From the NCBI GenBank assembly GCA_013397075.1, contig VWZS01010162.1:287372-351371 (forward strand): a stretch of DNA of 64,000 nucleotides, written 5' to 3'. The stretch's first letter is position 1, and each line of letters begins with the position of its first letter. Source of the stretch: Rhabdornis inornatus (lineage: Eukaryota > Chordata > Aves > Passeriformes > Rhabdornithidae). Below the pieces are notes generated by a model. It had not been told where the DNA came from. It did no database searches and worked only from the letters and a program-made list of their open reading frames with translations. Made by a program: the position numbers and the translations under genes. Below, piece by piece: positions 36,367 to 48,078 of this stretch.

Positions 36367-37837
36367 GTGAACAATAAGATACATTACTAGAACTACTATG
36401 CTATTTTGCACACCCAGGAATTATGCTCCATAAAAATAAAAATAATCCTTAGAGTGTTTTTAAAAGTTATATAAGTCATTATTAAATTAAATAAATTTAA
36501 AAAATGAGCAAGTCAAGCACTTACATTTAGAATGATAGAATCTGCCATCATGAAATATTTTAAATCATATTGAAAGCAAACAAAGTTACTTTTCAAAAGT
36601 TTTCTCATAGGAAGATATATTTAAATCTATGAACTCCTGATAATAAAAAAATAAATAATTTAAAAGAAAAAAAAATCAACAAAGTCAAAATTTACCCAAC
36701 CAAACACAAACTCTTCAGGGAAACTTCAGCAAAGTTTTGTTTTTTTTTTCTTTCCTCAAAGTACTGATTATTTTGTGACAGTCAAACAAAATAGATTTTG
36801 TAAAATACTGGAAGAAAATAACAGATAGTGTTACTGGTTTGTAATGATGATATAGAGTGATCAATGTTTTTGCACATACTAGAAAACGTGAAGATTCACA
36901 TTTTTCCTAAGTTGAAATTCACTAGTGATTTAAGAATGTGTTCAAAACTGTAATTGCAGATGAAGTCCTCATGTTCTAAAAGCCAAGACAGAGATGCCAA
37001 TAACAAAGGTGGCACCAAGCTATGCCAGAGAATATGAGAATGAGAGACACAAAGATGCTAACAGTGACCCAAAGAGTAAGGCTGAAGCATACTTGATGAT
37101 ACATAAGGGCTGTATCTATTAGAATATAGCTAATGCTCATGACTGAAAAGAAGCTATTAAAAATAGAATTACGACAAATGTAGCACTAGTTTTCCAACAT
37201 GAAAGTTCATATTTTTTCACACTTTATAATGCTGTGCAAATCAGGACTTACATGGAGCAAATCTTAGGCAAAATTTATGGACTATAAATTTATGCCATAA
37301 GCAATAGGTAAACAACATTTGAACAAACGTCCCTCCCCAGGATTAACAGGAGTGTAGAAAAAACATTTAAGATCTGAATTTGTGCCTAAACACAGAACCT
37401 AAGTCAAGTGTTTCTGAAGTTTAAAGTAAATTCCTTTCATGAGCTTTCCTTCCAAGCAGAGAACATACATGTACATTAATGCTTGTTTACACAAAATGTG
37501 TGTATGTTTGTATAACGGAGAAAAGGGACTTCTTATAGCTAGAATGTACATGGAAACTTAAAAATTAAAGGAAGCTTGTCTTTCCTTGCCTTTTTAAGAT
37601 TTTCAGTTGAAATGAGAGCTGTTCAGTGTTTTTCCTGTCCTTTTATTTCTGGCTCTGTTTCTCAAGTTTGAAGTTGTCATAAGTAGTTCTCTTTTTGATA
37701 AATTTGGAATACATGGAGTATTAACATTAAATTTACATATAACTGTTAAGGAGGAATAAAAATATTGGTTTCTTCACAAGCCTACATATAAGTCCCATGT
37801 CAAGTACTGACTCAAACTCTGCTCTATATGTATGCAT
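36367..37837. other. Unassigned AT-rich DNA
   Basis: No gene or transposon is recognised. A purine-rich stretch with slightly higher GC lies at 36,960-37,100; I cannot assign it. Confidence 0.5.
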
Positions 37838-38208
37838 AAAAAGAGGAGACTGAGGAGAAACCTCACTGAAGTTACAACTTCCTTGTGGGGGGAAGAGGAG
37901 GGGCAGACACTGATCTCTGCTCTGTGGTGACCAGTGACAGGACCCAAGGAAATGGCCTGCAGTTGTGTTGGGGGAGGTTTATGTTACATATCAGGAAAAG
38001 GTTCCTCACCCAGAGGGTGTTTGGGCACTGGAACAGGCTCCCCAGGGCAGTGGTCACAGCACCAAGCCTGACAGAGTTCAAGAAGTGTTTGGACAATGCT
38101 CCCAGGCACAGGGTGTGACTCTTGGGGATGGTGCTGTGCAGGGCCAGGAGTTGGACTCAGTGGTCCTTGTGGGTCCCTTTCAGCTCAGTTTATTTTGTGA
38201 TTCTGTGA
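37838..38208 (+). mobile_element. CR1 LINE, 3' end with ORF2 carboxyl terminus
   Basis: Begins AAAGAGGAGACTGAGGAGAA (the RRLRGDL-type coding stretch) and runs through ADTDLCSVVTSDRTQGNGLQ, RKRFLTQRVFGHWNRLP and LTEFKKCLDN, the familiar last part of ORF2. It then has CAGTGGTCCTTGTGGGTCCC and ends in GTGATTCTGTGATTTG. A 77-codon frame is still open (37,885-38,118), so this copy is among the better preserved. It is 5'-truncated at about 370 bp. Confidence 0.96.
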
Positions 38209-40839
38209 TTTGCAAGCTGGTAGTCCTGAAACAGTAATATGCTGGTGTTAGGTGTAAAAGATAATAAAATTAAGGGATCTCTCTAAATTTGTTTTGTAGT
38301 GATAATTCAAACTTAAATCTTTAGTCCATTTTCTTGACTCAACCTTTGTTGACACTAATAGTAGCAGAAGAAAATTTCTCAAAAATGCTTTATATGGTTA
38401 GTAATAAAAATCAAAGAAATTATAAGGACAACATGAACAAAAATCTGAGCTATCCCTTTTTTGTTGTTGTTCGCTTGTTTTTTAATTATTTTTTCAATTG
38501 TATACTTGTTCTTTTATAACATTTCTTTTAGAGCATTTTTGATAGCAAAATCTTTGTGCTGGATTATATAGTCTGAAGACTTCCTACTCACTTGCAGTGG
38601 CACCTATACATTCAGTAAGACTTTAAGTAAAAATTAAAAATGAATGGGATTCTGTCTGTATTCCTAATTTATGGAAAGAATTTCCAAATTTTTAACAACT
38701 GTTTATATAACATAGGAATTAAATGCTGTCTTTCAATTTTTTTAATGGATTTAAGGTCCAGAAAGTGCTAATTCATTTTTTACTGCAGTCTTTTTGAGTG
38801 AAAAAAAATCAGCCAGTTATTACTATATTCATGAGAAGAAATCAGTCTTTGCAACTGTCCCATAGAGAAACTTGTATTTGCAGTGTTATTCCCACTGAAC
38901 TCTGTACTTCACTTGAGAGACAGTCTGTGTTACACTGAAGAAGTGATTTTTCAGAGCCTTGAACCAGCTGAATTTAAACAGAAATCTCATAAGAGCTAAT
39001 TTGCAATTTAGATTAACCTGAAAAGAAAAAAATCATTATTACTATTTAGGAAAAATTAAAATTGAGACTTTTCCTTTTCTTTGGGTAGCAATTTTCTAGG
39101 GCAACTTAGTGATAGCTCTCATAAAAATGAGTGCTTCCATCAAAGTGTTACAAAATTGGGTCAATTCTCTAATTGCAGTGAAAACAATTAAGAATTTCAC
39201 ATTGTCTTTTTAAAAGTATTTTATTAAGATATGGAGGTTTTGATCAGGAAAGGAACAACAGTTAGACGACTTGGTTTACTAAATGGAATTACACATTATC
39301 ACAAAAAATGCAGTATCACCACATTGTTTAGAATTAAACTGACAATGGCAGGTGGACTAGTTTTTAAGTATAGTTTTTCCTTAAAGGTATTTTTAAATTG
39401 ACTTAGCAAAGCTAAAGTATGATAAAGGACTTAAAGTCATGGTTGATAAATAGCTGACCATTTGATCTCTTTCCGGTGCTGTAACACTGGAGGCCAACAC
39501 AATTTATAAATTATATTAAAATTCTATTTATTAATTATATTTCTGTCCCTTTTTATGAAAATAGCAAAGTCGGAATTTTGAGGTTGTATTACTTCTGTCA
39601 TTAATGAGACCATTATGAGATATATGAGTTTGAGAAATCAGGGAGTTTTAGCCATAATTTGAAATTAAGGAAACCATGTTTTATAGCAAGAAAGACTTTT
39701 CCTATACGTGGATGTCCACAAGAATCAGATTGCTGACAGCATAATCTAGAAGAACTGATCATGACAAACCCATGACAAACCCATAGAGAAGATAAATACA
39801 TTTCAGCTGCATCAGCTCAATAAGACTAAATGGTCTAATAACTGAAACAGCTTAAGTGGGAAGCATTGAAGACTTAATAATATATGTTATTTGAAGATCA
39901 AGACATATGTAGTTGAGGCACATATTATTAAAAGGGAAAATGAAAAAATTCCTAGATGTGTCAGAAATTTGCATTATTCAGAAGGTCACTATTCAGCAAC
40001 CATAGCAGATCTCTTCAGCCTTTAAAAATTTAATAATCCTTGTACTTTAATAGTCTTTGCATCACTAAACAAGGATTTTATTTTTTAGAAGTTTTCTAGT
40101 ACCACAATACTTCAGTTTTTCTAGTGCTTTTGAAAAGCAAAATAAAAGTAGATACTGGAAAAAGCCCATGTCATAGCTTAATCCTACATCTTGGATTTTC
40201 TGACACTTGCTATGTCATTCTGCTTCATATCATAACTGATATAAATAGGGTAGTCTTCTCCTGGGATTTATACACAGCTCCTCTTAATATAGTACCATCT
40301 ACTAGCCTCATTTTGCATTTTTGTATTAACTGCAATGTATGTATGATTTAATGCTTTTTGATTTCTTTATTTACTGACCCAGTCAGAAAATATGTTACAC
40401 AGTCATAATTTATTAGTCTTTAATGACAGCTTCTATGCATGCCAAAATCATCTTCACCATAGTGATATGTTTCTAGATCTGATTTTACAAAGCATTTAAT
40501 TGATTTCCTTTCATTAATAAATGAAGTCACTGTAAGCCTCTATACATGGAAAACAATCAAGAAGTTTTCATCTCTTTTTTTTCCAACACCACTACATCCT
40601 GAAGGCTCCAAGTCATGTGTCACTCATCAGTCAAGTAGAAGCAGCTGTTATCCAAGAAGAATGAGATTATAATAAAGATAATGGTGAAAAGCAAGATCTT
40701 CCCAGTATAAAAGTTCATAGAAATTGTGGGACAGCCTTGTCAAGAAAAGCAGGGGATTAAAGATTAAAAAAACCCAAAACTGTAATCTGGCTACTGTCTT
40801 AAAAGGCCATAAAAAATTATTTCTCTTAATACATTAACA
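38209..40839. other. Unassigned AT-rich DNA
   Basis: About 2.6 kb without recognised elements. A perfect 11-bp tandem duplication (CATGACAAACC twice) lies at 39,760-39,781, and a T/G-rich run lies at 38,455-38,500. Confidence 0.5.
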
Positions 40840-41540
40840 GCAAAAGGAAGGTTAAGGAAAATCTCCATCCTTTATTGGATGCAGGGGCAAACACAGTGGA
40901 AAAGGATGAGAAAAAGTAAGGTAATTAAGTAAGGTAATGAGGTAATTAATGGTTTCTTGGCCTGAGTCTTTAACAGTACAACCAGTTGTTCTCTGCCCTG
41001 ATCTGGAAGAGAGGGAAGAGGGGCACAACTAAGCCCACATAATCCAAGGGGAAAGGATCCGTGACTTGCTACACCAGTTGAACACTCACAGGTTTATGGG
41101 GCTGGGTGAGATCCGCCTGGAGGTACTGAGGGATGTGGCACAACTGCTCACCCATCACTTACCAACAGTCTTGGCCGTGCAGGGGAATCCCCGTTGGCTG
41201 GTGGTTAGTAAATGTGAGTCCCAGCTACAAGGATGGCCACGAGGAGGGTGCAGGGATGGCCTTGCAGCCTGATGTGGGTGCTGGGGAAGGTCATGGTGCA
41301 GATCATCCTGAGGTACTATCATGCAGCACGTGTGGACAGCGTTGGGATCAGGCCCAGCCAGCACAGGTTTATGAAAGGCATCTCCTGCTTGATCAACCTG
41401 ACCTCCTTCTATGACAAGGTGACCTGTTTAGTGGATGAGGGAAATGCTGTGACTGTTGTCTACTTGGACTTAAGCAAAGCCTTTGGCACAGTCACCCACA
41501 TCTCCAGTTCTGGAGAACCTGGCTGCTTGTGGCTGAGATA
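40840..41540 (+). mobile_element. CR1 LINE, internal ORF2 fragment (start of reverse transcriptase)
   Basis: Begins in the linker before the reverse transcriptase (AAGGAAAATCTCCATCCTTT; TTGGCCTGAGTCTTTAACAG). It continues through ATAATCCAAGGGGAAAGG, MGLGEIRLEVLRDVAQ (normally MGPD-IHPRVLREL) and GKVMVQIILRY, then SQHRFMKGISCLINL and FYDKVTCLVDEG. It reaches motif A as VVYLDLSKAFGTVTH, where the family has SKAFDTV; the catalytic Asp equivalent is Gly. The copy then stops abruptly at CTGGAGAACCTGGCTGCTTG. Several frameshifts separate the matching segments. The rest of ORF2 is missing, replaced by an unassigned block. Confidence 0.95.
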
Positions 41541-41934
41541 GCTAACAGTCCTTTGACTTAGCCTGGAATGGTGACATACATGAGTTCACGAAGAGTGATT
41601 TTACCTCAGTTGCTGGCTCGACAGCAAGGCATCTTCCTTTATCTCCCTTGACTTTTAGCTGCTATGTGACTTGTCAGCTAAAAGTACCACCAAGTTCCCT
41701 CCTCTGCAAGTATTTCAATAGAGCCTGACTGCAATCTCCTGACTTCAATGCACTCCACCCTTCATTTAGTCCTCCTTGGACTGTGTGTGGGAAGTTGGGC
41801 ATGGTGACTGCATTCCAGCCAGGGAGCAGCAACCACATTTTCCCCCTTAGCATACATTTTGTGTGGTGAGTTGGGCATACTGATCTCAATCTCCATCTAT
41901 TAAAATGTAATTTTACCCTCGGTCTTTTTCCCAC
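41541..41934. other. Unassigned block between CR1 halves, with hairpin
   Basis: About 394 bp that do not match CR1 lie between a CR1 reverse-transcriptase break and a CR1 3' tail. The block holds a 91-codon minus frame (41,674-41,949) of no known family and two related phrases, AGTTGGGCATGGTGACTGCA and AGTTGGGCATACTGATCTCA, about 80 bp apart. It could be an insertion or CR1 sequence of another subfamily decayed beyond my recognition. Confidence 0.4.
41651..41685. repeat. Perfect 11-bp inverted repeat (hairpin)
   Basis: ACTTTTAGCTG at 41,651-41,661 and its exact reverse complement CAGCTAAAAGT at 41,675-41,685 enclose a 13-base loop. It could form a short stem in DNA or RNA; function unknown. 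Confidence 0.85.
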
Positions 41935-41972
41935 AGGGTCTTTTTCCAACCCTAATGATTCTGATTCTTTGA
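41935..41972 (+). mobile_element. CR1 LINE terminal tail
   Basis: GGGTCTTTTTCCAACCCTAA followed by TGATTCTGATTCTTTGA is the last 35-40 bases of a CR1. Same strand as the reverse-transcriptase fragment ending at 41,540, so it may be the 3' end of that same copy. Confidence 0.72.
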
Positions 41973-44900
41973 TAACTAGTCCTCTCCCTGGTATATTCTA
42001 AGTTATGTGATCCAACTGCTATGGAAAATACTAAAAATATTTTAAGGAAATATATTAAGTGACCTGATTTATCCTACATCTGGTGTTCAGTTTGGTATTG
42101 TTTCATTGAGGTCAATATGGACTGGTGCTGGCTTAGAGCACAGCTGATTTAGATGTATAACAGTCAGCATACTTTTTGCTCTACTGCTTACCTAGAAAGC
42201 TCTTAAGATGAAACCAGTACTGATTTTGCTGAGATGAGTCTATGATAGCTTTCACTGTGGCAAATAGGAAAAATTTGACCTGTTGTACTCAGCAATTTCA
42301 GAACTTCATATTCTAAAGAAATATCTTGTTGGATCAGTCTGAAATCCTCAATGAGGCAGTGCTCTAGAAATGTCACCTGTTATTTTTATTTTCACATGGA
42401 AATACTTAAACTAATTAACAATACTTAAACCACTTAATATAAATGTCTGTTGTGGTTAAAGAAAACTAATGTAATTGGTCAATGATGTTTAAACCTGCTA
42501 GGAGCTGTTAATTCCAGTTAATTAAAACCAAAAATAAAAATAAATTGTCTGACATTTAACAATGTGGAAAGTCATTACAATTTATTCTTGACTTAAACAC
42601 ACATGATGCTTTCCTACATGCTGAGTACGGAAAAAACCCCACAGTAACGTAACTGATACTGAATAAACTTGTTGTGCTCAAAGTAAATAAAGAACATAAA
42701 AGCTGCTTTATTACAGTCTTTATTTAGAGGGACTTTAATAACATTTTCAAATGGATTAATTTTATCCCAGTATCTTTGGAATGAAGTCTCAAGTGAACAA
42801 GGACAAATCAACATGTATTTCTTCATTGCACACTGACTTCTTACAGAGTCAGTATTAGCCTTCTTAACAAACTCGTTATGCTGTTATTCCTCTCTGGTGC
42901 AATGTAATTGACACTATGTTTTAGACTTTCACTATAATTTTCTTGGTGCTCTAGAGATCTAATGGCTTCAGAAAATGCTTCAGAACCTCATGTCAAAGTT
43001 ATTAGTTGATATAAATGTATTTATGCTCCTTGAAAAAGAAAGAAAAACAAACTACAGACCAAAAGAATCCATTCCAACCAAGTTAGATTAGAGACATTTG
43101 TTTTCAGAATTAAATCTCTCTCTACATCTTACGAGTAATATCCTTTGAGCTTTAAAACATATTAAGCTTTGAAATATTTGTAGACTATGGATTACAGTGT
43201 TCTCATTCAGGATGAGGAAACAATGACATAAAATTGAGGGTTTTTTTCTTAATATAAACTCTAGACTCCTATTAAATGCAGTGTGATATTTTACAGGTGG
43301 AATGGGGATGGTGTAGCACAATGTCACTGCACCTCTGGAAAACTATGTTAATACAGAAGTTTCCTAAAAATGCTGGATCAGAACCTATATGGTGCTTTCT
43401 CTGAGCTCAGAATACATCTGTGACTTTTTGGTTGCATAATTTCAACAGTATTTTGCTCAGTAGATTCTGGAGATTCATGTTATCCCAAGGTTCTTCTAGC
43501 TTACCCTAGCCATGTGTCCACTACCTTGCAAATGGATTAAGGTTTGGTTTGTGCTTTAGTACTGATCTTTTACTCATTTATGCTGCATAACCATAGCATA
43601 ATTTTCAAGCATATACATGAGGTATAAATTTAGGGAAAAATCAATAATACTGTGCCAATCCACATCTCACCAGCAATCACATCCTCTATTTTAGGAAATT
43701 CTTTTGGCTGGTGTTAAATAAATCAATCACTTGGGCTTCTTTTTGGAAGTTTCTAAACTGTGTGATGTGAAAAAAGTAAAATTTATATGTTGATGTGGAT
43801 GCATAAGACAAAGCTGAGAATTGCAAAATACTGTAAGCCACTTTCTCATTAAGGAGATGACATATGGCATAATTATTGTCTTGGACATGCAATTTTTATG
43901 CAGTATTACTTCTTTTGTTATTCAATGTTCAGCTTAGCATCCAGTGAACTACCATCTATATGCAGAAGACACCTATAAAACTAATTTTTGGGGTGTATAC
44001 AGAAAACCTAGTGAGTCCCCTTGCACATGCGAGATTGCAGGACTGAAGGTAAGAAAACAGTAGCTTAAAGGACACTGAAATATTTAACTGTCAAACAAAA
44101 CTGGAAAGCATAGTTTGTAGGTATTGCAGCCTTTCAGATGCACAGTTGTAGAACAGCTGAATTATTACAGGATGCCTCTGGATGACTGATTTAAAACCCC
44201 TCTTGAGACTGAACTAAAATTGACCGTGATATATAGTTGTTTGGGCTTGAGATAGGTAGGTGATTTGGAATATGGTACTGTTCATAAAATTGCCATCTAG
44301 GTCTGAGCTGTGTGCCACTTTGATAGTTTAATTATAAATCTATTGCTTAAATCTCTCTGAAAGATGACTTGTTGTTCAAGCAAATGCTGATTTAATCGAG
44401 CAATACAAGATGAGGTTCTATGGCTTATAAAGGAGAACAGACTGGATTGTTATAATGTGCTAAAGATGCTTTATTTTTCACAAATTTGAAATGTAGAATG
44501 CTATCCAGCTTAAGAAAAAGAAATATGCCATATATCAGACTGCTTTTTAAAGTGCAGATTAAACAGCTTTTGTATGATTTTTAAAATCTACATTTCCTTG
44601 GACTCATTTTAATTTGCTGTGTCTCATAGGACTACAAAATAGAATAGTTCTACACCTAGTGATCAGGCATAATTTCAGCAAAAATTCTCGTGACTTCACT
44701 TTGATGAATATCACTTATTTAGAGTCAGATTTCTTACATTTTTGCAAAACTAGGGCTCAGAATTTCTATAAAACTTTCAAAAGGATCTGAACTTCTGAAG
44801 GATTTATTTAATCATTTTTAGCTCATACTATCCTTTAAGGAAATCATTATTTCCTAAGTTAATGAAGTTAAATTAGAACTTTGAACTGGTACTAATTAAT

Positions 44901-45768
44901 ACAGAAAAGACAATGCATGATGACCTGGATTTAGCTCAAGTCAGGTGGACTTGTGAGTACTGTGTTTTAAGAACTGGGTTACTGAAGAGAATATGCTTGG
45001 ATGGTGCATGGTGTTCAGTAGATATGACCAATGCCTCAAAAGTTGTGAATCTGGTCAAGGTGACTCAAGCAAAACAAGTACTGGGGAAGTATTTACTACA
45101 ATAAGAATATGTTTGTAGTGTTATATGTATTTCTGTATATATAATGACACATATTTATCTGTTTATGTATATAATTATATACATTTATATACATACACAT
45201 TGAATTTTCATGTCAATTATTTTTCTGAATTGCTTTTTCTGCAAAGCAATCTGTTAAAGGCCTACTAATAGACAGCTCTGCTTTTGTCTGTTAGACTGCT
45301 GACAGCTCTGCTGTGTAATCTTCTGTGTTCCACACATACAGCCATGTGCTTGGGAAGAGGTGTAATTGCCAGAATTCTGTTGGCTGGGAACTTTGATCCC
45401 AGCTTTTCATTACAGCCACCCAATTTTCCCAAGTGCTTTCAAGGCAACAACTCCAAGTCTTCTAGCATTCTTTGCATTTACAGGGTTTAACAGGCAAGCA
45501 AGTTATCTGGAAATTGCACTGGGACTTATACCCAGACCAAAACTTCTTAAGCTTTTGGAGTTTTTGAGGAACTGAGGCAAGTCCTAAGAATCTTTGAAGT
45601 GCCAGTGGCCCAATACCATATTTTCAGTAACAATCAGTAGAAATTTCATAGGGCAGATCTTCACAGAATAAATTAAGTGAAGTTTTTCCCATGATCCTTT
45701 CCCAATTTCTAACAATTTCTGGGTCAGACTTTTGGACCAGGTCTAGCACTAACGTTTTTGGGGGGGCT
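41973..45768. other. Unassigned AT-rich DNA
   Basis: About 3.8 kb without recognised genes or transposons. A TATA/ATAC-rich stretch lies at 45,110-45,205. A run of seven G at 45,760-45,766 abuts the LTR that follows. Confidence 0.5.
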
Positions 45769-46476
45769 GTTTAATCCAGCCAGCCTTTTTTTGCGGTGAG
45801 GGGGAATAACTCCAGCCAGCAACTAAACCCCACACAGCTGGTCACTCACACATGGAGACACACAAACACACACACAGAGACTCCTGGGGAAATTAAAGAG
45901 ATTCTTGATTAAAGAGAATATAATCAAGGGGGCAAGAATCATAAAATAATAGAATCATTAAGGTTGGAAAAGACTTGTAAGATCATCAAGTTCAACCACC
46001 AACCTTGTTGACCATGACCACATTCACTATTGAATCACATCCCGAAGTGCCATATCCACACATTTTTTAGCTCTTCCAGAGATCATGATTCCACCTCCAG
46101 AATCAGAAAATTCAGAAAACTCAGAAAGCACAGCTCCATCACAGGTAACAGTGACTTGGGAAGACAAACACCATCACTGTAAACATCTCCCCTTCTTTTT
46201 TCTTCCCCCAGCTTTAGATGCTGCTCCTGCTGTCATGTGGTGTGCAATATCCCATGGGTCAGTGGGGTTCAGCTGTCCCCTCTGTGTCCCCTCCCAGTCT
46301 GTTGTGTACCTGACTCCCTATTGGTGGGGTGGGCTGAGAGGCAAAAAGGGCCTTGACTCTGTGCAAGCAAGGCTCAACAATAATAAAATATCTATGCTAC
46401 TGGCACAAAACCAAACCACAGCTCCATACCAGCTACTATGAAGAAAATTAAGTCTATCCCAGCCAAAACCAGTACA
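45769..46476 (-). mobile_element. LTR family A, interrupted by a nested CR1
   Basis: The left part (45,769-45,935) contains TGTTTAATCCAGCCAGC and CCAGCCAGCAACTAAACCCC, the reversed U5 end of the family A LTR with a short local insertion. The right part (46,100-46,476) resumes with CAGCTCCATCACAGGTAACA and GAAGACAAACACCATCACTG, matching the copy at 3.4 kb. It continues to CCATACCAGCTACTATGAAG and ends CCAGCCAAAACCAGTACA. A CR1 at 45,936-46,099 separates them. No internal retroviral sequence is present. The 118-codon frame 46,085-46,441 is LTR/CR1 sequence, not a gene. Confidence 0.88.
45936..46099 (-). mobile_element. CR1 LINE 3' end nested in the LTR
   Basis: The + strand shows AATCATAAAATAATAGAATCA, GGTTGGAAAAGACTTGTAAG, ATCATCAAGTTCAACC and CATCCCGAAGTGCCATATCC, a reversed CR1 3' end about 164 bp long. 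It lies within the family A LTR, so it inserted after the LTR did. The minus-strand orientation matches the LTR. Confidence 0.9.
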
Positions 46477-47504
46477 GAAAGAATATAGACCATCTAATAT
46501 TAGGGGTTAATATTTACGAGTTAAATAGCAAAATGAAGCATAAATTTCAGCTTAGGAAAGCAAACTCTCAGGACAAATATTGTTTCTGTTAAAGCCCCAT
46601 TCGTGGGACCCTTTATTGTGTGCAGTTCTTGTAATGCCTTAAAGCTAGTAGAAAGGATAAAAATGTCCACGGTGTCTGTTTCATCTATGATGAAAAGCAG
46701 CAGCAAAAGCTAAGTAAAAATGAATTATTTTGCCATGCTTTCTGTGGCCCTATGCAATATTCTCTGTACACGTAACCTTTCACCATGGTGATACCTTGGA
46801 AGAGAATGACATTTTTCATAAAGATAAGGACCTAACTTTGTGATTTTAAGAAATTCTGTATGTACGTTGTATGTATTGAAAATACTTTACAAATGTCTAT
46901 TTTCAGTACTTTAAATTGGAACAATCACAGTTTTTACCAGCAGGAAGTACAAAAAGTTGACTAAATGAAAAAGAAAAGAAAAAAGGAAAATACTAAAATA
47001 ATTTCATTCTCTTTTCTACTGTTCCGCTTTCCTTCACAAAGGAAACTGTATAGATCATCGAAATTGTTCTCTCAAGAGATGCTTGAAATGACTGGGTCCT
47101 TGAGAGTACTTGTCTAATTAAGAGCCACGAACCTATTCCTTACTTGCTCTGTCCTACAGTAGTTCTAGTGGTCAGGGGTTCAGGATGTTAAAATTCTTTA
47201 TGACATAGAAATACAATAAAAAAAGAAAAATTACTTTTAAAAAAAGTCGCAACAAAACAAAACCCCGAACCCCCTTTCTCTTTCTTCAGAGAAAACACGC
47301 TAACAAAATAGGAGTGGAAATCTCAGGAAGCAACAGACCTTCAACCTAATAGAGATACTTATATTGCTACGCACCAAGATGCTGTGATCATGATGCTACA
47401 TTAACAGAAACTTAAAGAAAAACCCACTTCCATTAGAAAATTAGCTTTTCAGTGTTTGTTTCAGGTCAAATATTGGCACACACTGTGCCACACGTTCCTT
47501 GTTT
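46477..47504. other. Unassigned AT-rich DNA
   Basis: No recognised feature other than a short A-rich run near 47,215-47,245. Open frames are under 65 codons. Confidence 0.5.
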
Positions 47505-47935
47505 TAAGTAACAAAAGTCTGGTAGCGGTAGGGGGTCTGTGAGAACAGGACAGAAACTTTCCCCCGTGTCAAATAGAGCCAGTTCCAGCTGGCTCCAAGA
47601 CAGACCCACCATAGACAAAGCTGAGTCAATAGGTTGGTAGCACCTCAGTGAAAAACTATTTAAAGAAGGAGAAAAAATCCTATGCAACAGTAGCTGGGGA
47701 GAGAGGAGTGAGATGAGAGAGAAGCAGCTCTGCAGACACCAAGGTCAGAGGAGAAGGAATGGGAGGAGGTGCTCCCAGCACTGGAGCAGAAACTCCCCTG
47801 CAGCCTGTAGCGCAGGTGACAGTGACATAAGTTGTTCTCCTAGAGGCAGATTTGTCCCAAAGGAAGCTGTGACCCCATGGAGAGTCCCTGCTGGAACAAT
47901 CTCCTGGAATGAACTCTGACCCTGTGGGGACTTAA
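47505..47935 (+). mobile_element. LTR family B, 5' half (U3, promoter and start of R)
   Basis: Matches the part of family B missing at 25.2 kb. It has GGTAGCGGTAGGGGGTCTGTGAG and TTTCCCCCGTGTCAAATAGAG, then CCAGCTGGCTCCAAGACAGA in U3. A TATA-like ACTATTTAAAG lies near 47,654, then GAGAGAGGAGTGAGATGAGA and CTGCAGACACCAAGGTCAG. It breaks off at about 47,935 (GACCCTGTGGGGAC), before the poly(A) signal, and joins a CR1 fragment in opposite orientation. U3 may begin as early as 47,470. Confidence 0.82.
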
Positions 47936-47971
47936 ACTAACCTTCAGTCAAATCATCTTAATTACACCTTC

Positions 47972-48078
47972 CACTGAGCAGGTGGTTTAGAGCCCCATCC
48001 AACTGGATCCTGAATGTTCCCAGTGATGGGGCCTCTACCACCTCTCTGGGCAACACGTTCCAGTGTTTCACTACCCAA
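47972..48078 (-). mobile_element. CR1 LINE, fragment
   Basis: Reversed CR1 3' region: AGAGCCCCATCCAACTGGATC, CAGTGATGGGGCCTCTACC and ACCTCTCTGGGCAACACGTTCC. The terminal tail is missing on the LTR side, so the LTR-CR1 junction reflects a deletion or rearrangement instead of a clean insertion. Confidence 0.9.

Noticed and set aside
46085..46441. 118-codon + frame
   Set aside because: It spans the CR1/LTR junction; there is no coding evidence beyond absence of stops.
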